From assembly GCA_964030475.1 (NCBI GenBank), contig CAXIPT010000003.1:11614667-11678666 (forward strand): DNA of 64,000 bases, given 5' to 3'. Positions 55,802 through 64,000 of this stretch are shown piece after piece. The stretch comes from Tethya wilhelma (lineage: Eukaryota > Porifera > Demospongiae > Tethyida > Tethyidae). The notes under the pieces were generated by a model, which was not told where the DNA came from, searched no databases, and saw nothing but the letters and a program-made list of their open reading frames with translations. The first letter of the stretch is position 1. Each line of letters begins with the position of its first letter. The position numbers and the translations under genes were made by a program.

Positions 55802-57250
55802 ATAAGAGAGAAAGGGAGAGAGAGAAAAAAAACAACAACACAGACTCACTTGAGATCATCCCTCCAGTTCCATTGACCTGTGATGTCCACAGAAGGCTCC
55901 TCTCCACTGCTCTCCTCCTCCAGTTCAGCTGCACTCCTCTGCATCTGAGGAGTGGACACAAGGTAAGGGGACTGACCATTCACCACCGTCACTTGGAGAC
56001 TGGTAGCTGCTGACTGCTTCCTCCGTTGAACTGTGTGTGTATGTGTGTGTGTGTGTGCGTGGAAGGGGGAGATGGGGAGGGGGTTAAGAGATTAAAGAAC
56101 CGAGTCTAATGAGACCAAAACATGGTTTGCAAGGGTTGCTGTATGTACTAGTTCTCTCTCTCAGCTAACCTGTTGTTGGTTCCAGTCCTTTGGCCATTCT
56201 CTGGAGGTCTCCTCCAAACATGTTCATGTTCGTCATGGTATCTCTGGTTGCCATGGAGATCTGTTGACATGACTGCTGCATAGCGTGGAAATTAGTCTCC
56301 AGCACTCGACTGAATTGAGAAAATCTCTCTATTGAAGCAAGTCTGTAGTGTGTGTGCATGTGTTTGTCAATATGCTTGATGCAAGATCTTCACAAAACTG
56401 GCTTGTATAACTCACTGATTCAAGGGGACATTAAAGGGAGGGTACTTCACTGTGTGATAAACTGGAGCAGTGAACATCTTTTTAGGTGATTTGGTGAACT
56501 TTAAGATGCTCAGGTTTCGACCAATCTTCCAGTCCTGGAACCAAATAATCAAAACATAAAATACTTGTACTGGGATTATACATAATTCTGACAAAGCAGA
56601 AGACTTCTGTGTACCTTATCATCACGAACAGTGAGAAAATCTTTAAATAATTTTGTAGAGCCAAGAACTGGATGAATAGCAATTCTTTTGAGGAATCTTT
56701 CAAGCCCTCTGCGCCTTGCTTCAACACTTTCAGCATCAGTTGAGGCTGGAGAAATAGTACAATTCTTTTAAAATTACCATAATAGCAATATGCACCTCGT
56801 AAGCCTCCGTAGCCTAATGGATATGGCATCGGCCTCCTAAGCCGGGGGTTGCGGGTTCGAGTCCCGTCGGAGGTGTTTTTTTTTTTTCCCCTTTTTTCAC
56901 AGCCATCTAACACTCTGGCACTACTTTTTATTAGATCATTTAACTATTCCAAGACCTTTTGTACTTTTTTTGGCTGTTGGAAGATAAGAAAATTCATTTT
57001 AGCTCACCTGAGAACTGTTTCACAGGTAAGGGAGGTAGACTGACACATGGAAACAGCTCAGCCATTCGATCATACAACCACAGAAAGTGCTTGTACTTTC
57101 TTGGAACAACCGACCCCAGCTCCTTTGTCTCTACATCGTAGACGGTGTACTGCTTCATGCCACTGAACCTTGTCTCCTTCTGGGGAGTGTTGATGATCAC
57201 TGTGAGAGGAGGGGGGAGACACCCCCACTGAGGACCAGCCTGGAGAGGGA

Positions 57251-57286
<36 letters not shown>

Positions 57287-57759
57287 ACACACAGTATAAA
57301 CTAGCTGCCTTTCATTCTCCAGCAATATTGACATGTTAGTACTGCACACTAAGCACTATATTGATAATACCTTCAAGTTACTTTGTGTACCAATTTCAAG
57401 TATTTTGTGGGTGAATTTTGAAAAAATTTACTCAATGAAACTTTAGCAGAATAGAGCTATTACATCAGCAGGTGATATTTATTGTGAGTAAATTTGCTCT
57501 TTCACTATCAACACAACACCCACCTCATTTCAATGACTTGTGTGAATGCTAGTAAGATTCAGGAAGTGGGAACAGGGGCATGGTTGAGCTATTTGTGAAG
57601 CTATGCGGATACAAAAACGTAAGCATATATATATGTTGTTGTGAAAGACACTCTGTTGTTAGGTAACAGAGTAGTTCTGCATCGTGGAGCAAGTAGCTGT
57701 GAGTCATTAGCTACAACAACCCACCCATATACTGACAACAAGAGGGGCACCACTAGATG

Positions 57760-57839
<80 letters not shown>

Positions 57840-58658
57840 TGCAACAAGTTTCATCCTTTCAATCACACTGAATAGGACACGATCATTTCCATTGCTACCC
57901 TTCCTCTGACACACTATCCCCCAGATAAAACAATGACCTATGATTGCAGTCCAACTGATACCTTTGGCCATCAAAAGACTGCACCGTCCTTTAACCCTCA
58001 CACACACTGAGAATCCCTATGCCATAATGACTACATACATACACACACTGAAGACTAACTTATAAAGCTTGCACACAAACTCAATTACAGCCAGTTTAGA
58101 AATTGACTTGAAACCATAGTTTAAACTGAAACTTTCTTTTGCATGCTTCAACAGACATATTGGTATTCTGACAACATAATTTTTTTATTAGTAAACTAAA
58201 ATAACTACTGAAGGTTAGAACAATGACCCTCCCATTTGAATCAAACCTAGCTATTACTCACTGTTATGCTGATTTCGTCGTGGCCCCACACAAACAGCTC
58301 TGATGCCTTCTCCTGGTCGTACAGTTCATCTTGGACCAGAGCAGTGGGAGCCAGGAGAGACTCCATGAAGGCCTTCTTGGTCTGAGGGGTGAGGGGAGCT
58401 TTGACCTTCTCTTTCGACTTCTCTTTGCCTGGACTGCCGTGAGGAATCTGAGCAGTGTGTGTGTGTGTGTGTGTGAGTGTGTGTGAATGTGAGGGTGTGA
58501 GGGTGTGAGGATAGTCTTGTGTCTCTCTAATTATGATTCTTAATTTACATACCATTTTAACGTAGGAGCTAGGGAAGAGTCCTCTCTTTCCATCTTTCTC
58601 TCCTTCCCACCAACCATCTCCTACAGTAGTTCTTCTGACAATCACAATATCTCCTTTC

Positions 58659-58697
<39 letters not shown>

Positions 58698-59539
58698 GAG
58701 ATGAATTTGAATTATAATAGTGCATGTAATAGAGCCTGAGTTATGATAAATCATGGCTAATACATACCACTTTGCTAAGTGCTACCAATATGGCTAAATC
58801 AACTTAAATATAATGATTTATCTTTATTTTATAAACATAATAACATCAAATGGAATGAGCCTAAAATGCCTTAAAGATAATCCAACAGCAGTATCTGATG
58901 AACACAGCATGTGATGAGGCTACACTCTATATGCCATCCCAGTACACCAAGCCATACACATGTAGTGATTGGGCAAATGCCTCTTTCAAAGTGACTCCTT
59001 CAAACAGAAAGAGAAGCTCTAGAGATTAGCAAACAAAAATGGACTCAAATTAGGAGAAGACAGACAAAACCGGCCACTCTAAAACCATGGCCACCAACCC
59101 AACCAGCCTCCCACACAAATGGCACATAAACGTAGCTATAATATAAAGACACTCTTCATTGTATGGAGTATGTGTATGTGTACGTGTTTATACACGCATA
59201 CAAAGATTGTAATTACATCATTGAGAAGGTGGAGGCTTTGAGTGGTTAATGAATATTCATGAGGTAAATTTAAACTACAAATGACATTGATTGCTCTAGT
59301 AACACAGTTAGTCTAGTTCCAAGAAGAATCGAGTTAGTGGACATGTAGGGACTATTGTACGCGAACATTAGGACATTAGTGACCATAATGTCATTCATGG
59401 TGCACTCTAGCAGTAAACAGTGAGGGCCATCACTGGATCCTGTACATATATGGAGGGACTGAGCCAGTCTCAACAGTGAGCTGATGATAACCAAATACAT
59501 ACACACATTCCACAGAGACACTCCACTCCAAATTGACCC

Positions 59540-59602
<63 letters not shown>

Positions 59603-61301
59603 GCATCCTGCACTAAACAATGTGAATCATATTAACTAGTCAGGAAATATCGTAACGAGAAATGCTTTCATACACGCACACGTACAAGCTAGTCAAAGGC
59701 CCTCCTGCTGAGGGGTGCCAGGAGGTGGTGAGACTCAGGATGGTGGACTAGTAGGACGTGGAATTCTTGGGTAATGAGTGAAGCCACTGTTTAAATCTAT
59801 TTCATCATGACCACAGTATTTCAAGTCAGAGGAGGTACGACATGAGGGTGACTTTTCTGAGCTGGCAAGCCTCTTTCTTAATTACATTCCAATCATGTGA
59901 TTGTAACACTTTACAATGGGGTTAGATCACAGGCACCTCAGTGCTGAGTCAGCAATGGCGCACTTGTGTCGTACCTCCTTCAATTGCAAATTGAGAAAAA
60001 TAATCTAAAATATGAGCAAAATTGCTCACGGTCATTTTCAAAGGAAATCAATTTTAAATGGGATGTTTAAAACAATGTTGAGGTTTTTGGTTCCTCACTG
60101 ACAACACACACCTGTGCTGTAAGACAAGGTGAAGTGTTATGCATGTATACATTACCACTAGTTGACAAATAACTGCACGGTTGTACTTGAGCATGGGCTC
60201 TTACATATCACACTGAGAACATGACTGACATCTGGTCACACATGTACACCTACAGCCACATGTGACATGGCACACACCTCACATGAACCTAGCCTAGCTG
60301 TAGCATAAATATATGTACTCAAATGTATAGAACACTTTCAAATGACTTGTTCAAAACCAGATGTATGTTCAAGTGATACAAGAACTAGTTATTTTTGCCA
60401 TAGGTTTGTATGGAAGTGACTGCATGGCAAAAACAAATCTATTTCTCATTTCTCTGATTCGCTCTGAACATTTTGCAAATGGCTATACAGAAGTGAACTG
60501 AGTATCTTTAAGTACTTAGCACACACACAGGACTACAGCAACAAACGTCTTTCAGCAATGAGACTCTTTCTCCCTCGGAGCCATAAAGTTAATGGTGCGT
60601 GACAAGGCAAACTTTTGAGTTTACACAAGGACAAACGTTTATTATGGTAGCTTATTAACACCTACACTTTCATCTCTCTCACACAAACACACACACCCTT
60701 CGCACAGTGTATGATGGATGCTATGGACAAACTGAGGCTGGGAGCATAAAAATAACAAGTAGCTAGTAGTGGTCAGAAGCTTCTCAGGACTATTATATAC
60801 ACCATGTGTACACATACTGAACAGAAGGAGCTGTGGTTATCTAATGGTAGATAGGTTATTGATAAGAAAATTTCTAGTTTGAAAAAACACACACACACTG
60901 ACACAAGCACCCATACTTGCTAACTGTAATCAGAAGCCTGTGGTATAAATACACGGCATTTCAATAGCCTATGTGAATGGTAAATGCATTGTGTAGAGCA
61001 GGTCCTTTGAGGTGAAAAGGCAGCTAAAAATGTTTAACCACTACAAAATAATTAACAGCAATCATATTCATAGTCACTTTACACCCAGCACACAGCTTGG
61101 AGGAGCTCACACACACAAGCAGAGACTACACACTCACGCACACCTTCACAAATTAAGAGCCTTGTACAAAATTTGTCTGCTGGATGGGCACTGTAAATAT
61201 TCTGCGTATACACGAACAGTTAGCTCACTAACCTTCAGTCCTAGCTCCACTTCTGCCGTGGCTTCGAAGTTGAAGAGTGCTTCGGCCTTTAAAACTGACA
61301 T
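52809..61301 (-). CDS. SH3-PX-BAR sorting nexin (SNX9/18/33-like) with long C-terminal tail
   Basis: SNX9-family proteins bind phosphoinositides and bend membranes during endocytosis, linking dynamin and actin. Exons: 61233-61301, 58553-58658, 58262-58447, 57008-57240, 56615-56745, 56416-56534, 56170-56342, 55850-56030, 55222-55430, 54834-54983 and 52809-54725. Order: SH3 (KAEALFNFEATAEVELGLKK, then GWWEGEKDGKRGLFPSSYV), a linker, PX (RKYKHFLWLYDRMAELFP, LPPLPVKQFSG, then RRRGLERFLKRIAIHPVL), a helical BAR-type region (FSRVLETNFHAMQQSCQQIS, YSGIIHTLPVLVKLHEEAME, MMGDFEAIIAQFLKEQANYH). A tail of about 640 residues is rich in Ser, Pro and Lys (LPKKPQPPQKPRKLVGSP). The first three domains match the family. 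The tail is extra and carries proline-rich motifs that could bind SH3 domains. Confidence 0.82.
56803..56875 (+). tRNA. tRNA-Arg (anticodon CCT)
   Basis: A complete 73-nt cloverleaf: acceptor GCCTCCG pairs with CGGAGGT (one G-U), the D-arm contains AGCCTAATGGATA, and the anticodon stem-loop GGCCTCCTAAGCC carries CCT. The T-arm GCGGGTTCGAGTCCCGT contains a standard B box. No intron and no encoded CCA. A run of T's from 56876 acts as Pol III terminator. It lies in an intron of the sorting nexin gene, on the opposite strand. Confidence 0.96.
58659..61232 (-). other. First intron of the sorting nexin gene
   Basis: About 2.6 kb between the first and second coding exons. It begins on the sense side near 61232, contains a MITE (59830-59979), CT and CA tracts at about 59541-59597, and ends with a sense (CT)n before the acceptor at 58659. 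No exon is seen. Confidence 0.6.
59830..59979. mobile_element. MITE, GGAGGTACGACA family (intact copy)
   Basis: Perfect 13-bp terminal inverted repeats AGGAGGTACGACA and TGTCGTACCTCCT bound 150 bp. The interior shares CATTCCAATCATGTGA and TGCTGAGTCAGCAA with two degenerate copies. Non-coding. Confidence 0.8.
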
Positions 61302-61591
61302 GGTTCTCCTACTATGATAGTATCAGCTTCTCATGTTCCAGAGTCCACAGGCAAAAACAGTTTTTGAGATCGAGAGCAAGCAGTTGTGCGTTTTAATTAT
61401 GACGTAATGTATTAGGATATTGCTTGACCTTTGACCTACAGTGCAAACACATTCAAATTTTGGCGCTACATGTGCGCATGCGCAGTTACATTTTTTGTAA
61501 CTGCTTGAATCAAATATTTTGTAGGAGTATGGATTAGTCCATCATCCTAAGATTTAGAGTAGAGGTATGTTTACTGACTTCAGATTCAGTT
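61302..61591. promoter_or_regulatory. Sorting nexin promoter / 3' end of the UBL-ZU5-Death gene
   Basis: About 290 bp between two genes in the same orientation. It must hold both the 3' UTR of the upstream gene and the promoter of the sorting nexin gene. GCGCATGCGCA at about 61474 is an NRF1-type palindrome. No TATA is obvious. Confidence 0.35.
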
Positions 61592-63941
61592 TTAACTGAA
61601 TCTTCTAAGTATGTAGTCAGTTCTGATGGTTCGTATGACTCTTGCATAATCTCCCAGTCTCTCAAGAGCTCTGATAACCTTCTCCCATGATGGGTCTTCC
61701 TCATTTGCAAGCCAGCATCCCAGCATGCTACTGCGTTTACGACCAATTTGCCTCTGAGAGTACTGATCATCAATTTCATCCAGTTTGGCCACACTGATTC
61801 CAAGTTGAATGCCAAGAATGTACCAGTCTACATCTTTAAGTACTACCATCATGTCTGCTAATGCTGGGACACCTGATTCTGAAAGATAATAAGGACAAAT
61901 GCACTTGAGAAGCCTGGAATTGCATGAGAATAATCATAAAGTTGCAAGTCAAACCTTCAAAAGATTCTTCTGGAGCATGTAATGGAGTAGATGGCCTAGG
62001 ATTGGATTGGCTACTATGTGCAGTTGATGCAAGACTTGCTGTATTATAATATATAATTGATATTATAATCAAGGCATCATTGAACCTATACACCAATCAG
62101 TGTTAATAAACAACCTGTATACTTACGGTCTAATGACGACACGGCAGAATCTGGACTTACAAAGAATGATCTGAACCATTCCCACCATGATATTGTATGG
62201 CCTAAACGTCACAGAAGAAATCTATTGTAATTTGATCCTTGAAAAATTAAAGAATGAAAAAACTCAACTTACTATGAGCAGTAACAGCAACATAACAGTT
62301 AAGGTGTAGTCCCCCAACTGTACATGTTACGTGTGAACTCTCCTCATAAAATTCTCCTCCTGGGAGATTAGCAAATTGAAATTCTGGTGTTAAGTCAGGT
62401 TTCAACTTGGATGGCGATCTTCCAGCTGCTGCAAAGCATTGCTGGTTAGTGTGAGGGCTAGACAGGTTTGTGATTGTCAGCTGCACCACTCCTTGGTAGT
62501 CTCCCTGGGAACAGTACAGCTCATACACGGCACTGGCTGGTTGTGTTTGCTCAGGGAAGATGAATGAAGGGTGTGTTGACTTGTACTTGCGAATCACCAT
62601 GGTGATCTCTTGGCCATCTGGAAAAGACCCCTCTGGGACAGTGATCTGTATTCCTTCTTCCCTCCACGTTATCAGTCTCCCTCTTGGACCAACTGCTTCC
62701 ACCAACTCACCAGTGAACTCAGCTTTACCTATAAGATGTGCATGTATGTTCTATGATTTGTACATTATGTTATAGGCTAGTAGGTACAACTTACATAAAA
62801 GTATTAGCGACTTTGAATTCAAGTTGTAGCTGGTCAGTGTATGGTTGTCTTCCAGTAGCTCTCCATTGCAGTAGAGTTGTTGACAACTGGGTTCAATTTG
62901 AGATTCACGTTCAAGATTTTCCTTCAAAGCACGAACAGTTTCATCAAGGAAGATGCTGGCAGATATCATGTTTCCACTGAGATGCTTTACATTAAGTTTA
63001 GTGGGAGTTGTTACTTCAATAATGCAATCTTGATGAATGTAGTAGTAGCCCAGTGTTCTACCATCATCCAAACATTTATTATTGTACACCAATTGTTGTA
63101 GACTCGGTGAAACCATCTTTTCTATTGAAATCTGTATTCGTAGTTTCAGACTGAGGATGGTATCAGTAGGGTTAACTGAAATTAAGAGGGTTTTACCATC
63201 ATTTGTCTTAACCCTGATCTTCATAGAACTTTGAGACTCAAGGAGATGCATCAATTGACCAGATTGAATATTGTAGTCTGAAAGTGTCTGGTTATCATCC
63301 AGCTTCTTGCCATCAAAGACGAGAGAAAAATTGCTCACTGAAATTCTTTCTTCGGTTTCAATTTTAGATTTCACAAATGAAATTTTATCTCGTAAATAAC
63401 ACTCTACTGCTATAGATTGTCCACATGACCTTTGTATTGCTAATTGTATTGCTTCAGGGTCTCTAGGTAATCTGACAACAAGGTGAAGTGTCGATTCTTT
63501 CTGTATATTATTATAGTCACTCAGTGTTCTTCCATTTTCTAGTTGTTGACCAGCAAATATCAGTCGCTGTTGATCTGGTGGGATTTGTTCTTTATCTTGG
63601 ATCTTTGCTTTCACATTTTCAACTGTATCACTTGGTTCAACTTCCAGTGTTATCGTCTTTCCAGAGAGGGTCTTGATGAATATTTGCATTCCTCCACGAA
63701 GTCTGAGTACCAAGTGTAGTGTGGACTCTTTTTGTATGTTGTAGTCACTCAGTGTCCTTCCTTCTTCTAGTCTTTTACCAGCAAATATCAGTCGCTGTTG
63801 CTCTGGTGGGATTCCTTCTTTGTCTTGGACCTTTGTCATCACATTTTCAATTGTGTCACTGGCTTCAACCGTTAGTGTTATTGTCTTTCCAGTGGTGGTC
63901 TTAACAAATATTTGCATACCATAATAATTATAGTTTTGCAT
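61592..63941 (-). CDS. Multi-ubiquitin-like, ZU5-like and Death-domain protein
   Basis: Exons: about 62796-63941, 62276-62730, 62129-62203, 61954-62029 and 61592-61881, with matching phases. Exon 1 encodes five ubiquitin-fold repeats. UBL1 is nearly ubiquitin ([20 protein letters not shown], ending LVLRLRGG). UBL2 ([20 protein letters not shown]) ends in RLPRD. UBL3-5 are diverged. Exon 2 holds a ZU5-like domain ([39 protein letters not shown]). The last exon encodes a Death domain ([40 protein letters not shown]). ZU5-Death occurs in UNC5, ankyrins and PIDD. Ubiquitin repeats in front of it are unusual. A role in death or immune signalling is inferred. Another exon could lie beyond the window. 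Confidence 0.8.
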
Positions 63942-64000
63942 TTATCATGACTCCATTTTGAATGTTGCAGTAACTTAATGTATTGCCGCCACACAGACTC
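63942..64000. other. Upstream flank at window end
   Basis: Only about 60 bp remain upstream of the first ATG of the multi-ubiquitin gene. On the minus strand they may be promoter, leader or intron. Nothing can be decided. Confidence 0.3.

Noticed and set aside
63480..63941. Ordinary polyubiquitin gene
   Set aside because: Only the first unit is near-canonical. The second lacks RLRGG, later units are diverged, and phased splicing leads into ZU5-like and Death domains.

Overview
The window is animal nuclear DNA, most likely from a sponge or another early-branching metazoan. It is gene-dense, with small GT-AG introns, single N's at contig joins and many (CT)n and (CA)n microsatellites. The gene content is metazoan: UNC79, CTTNBP2, BRPF, and a ubiquitin-like/ZU5/Death protein of the kind common in sponge innate-immune repertoires. 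No species can be named from the sequence alone.

Layout. 1-5570: N-terminal exons of UNC79 (NALCN channel accessory), present twice in opposite orientations around single N's at 114 and 3651, probably a scaffolding artefact. 5787-8082: unrecognised gene(s), divergent from UNC79. 8428-9310 (-): ZCRB1 of the minor spliceosome, sharing a ~130 bp bidirectional promoter with an AT-hook protein gene (9444-11138, +). 11898-23006 (+): CTTNBP2-like gene with coiled coil, ankyrin repeats and a P-loop region. 23700-26550: MITE plus two tandem TIR-bounded elements carrying a DUF6570/Helitron-like gene remnant. 26745-28620 (+): 3' end of an unrecognised disordered protein. 29228-29886 (-): ferritin with a convincing iron-responsive element. 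30412-35738 (-): 5-aminolevulinate synthase with one exon duplicated around an N gap. 36277-50214 (+): BRPF (PHD-zinc knuckle-PHD, bromodomain, PWWP), with a direct duplication of three exons. 50666-51274 (-): GTF3C6. 51545-52256 (+): coiled-coil protein. 52809-61301 (-): SH3-PX-BAR sorting nexin with a long disordered tail, with a tRNA-Arg(CCT) on the opposite strand of one intron. 61592-63941 (-): five ubiquitin-like domains, a ZU5-like domain and a Death domain.

The most unusual signal is a family of about eleven ~130-180 bp intronic units. Four lie dispersed in the CTTNBP2 gene (14273, 18888, 19436, 22266) and seven form a tandem array in a BRPF intron (46838-47997). Each intact unit has a PSE-like box and a TATA box spaced as in U6-type snRNA promoters, then a variable body of about 60-80 nt. 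It ends in an Sm-site-like T run followed by a short hairpin whose two arms co-vary between copies. They look like genes for an Sm-class small RNA family (snRNA-, SL- or SmY-like), with conserved ends and rapidly diverging bodies.

Other themes are iron and heme (ferritin next to ALAS, with an IRE in the ferritin leader and heme-regulatory CP motifs in ALAS) and microsatellites sitting at splice sites with fixed strand polarity. Several foldback MITE families are present. Three near-identical duplications (UNC79, ALAS, BRPF) coincide with N's and probably reflect uncollapsed haplotypes.
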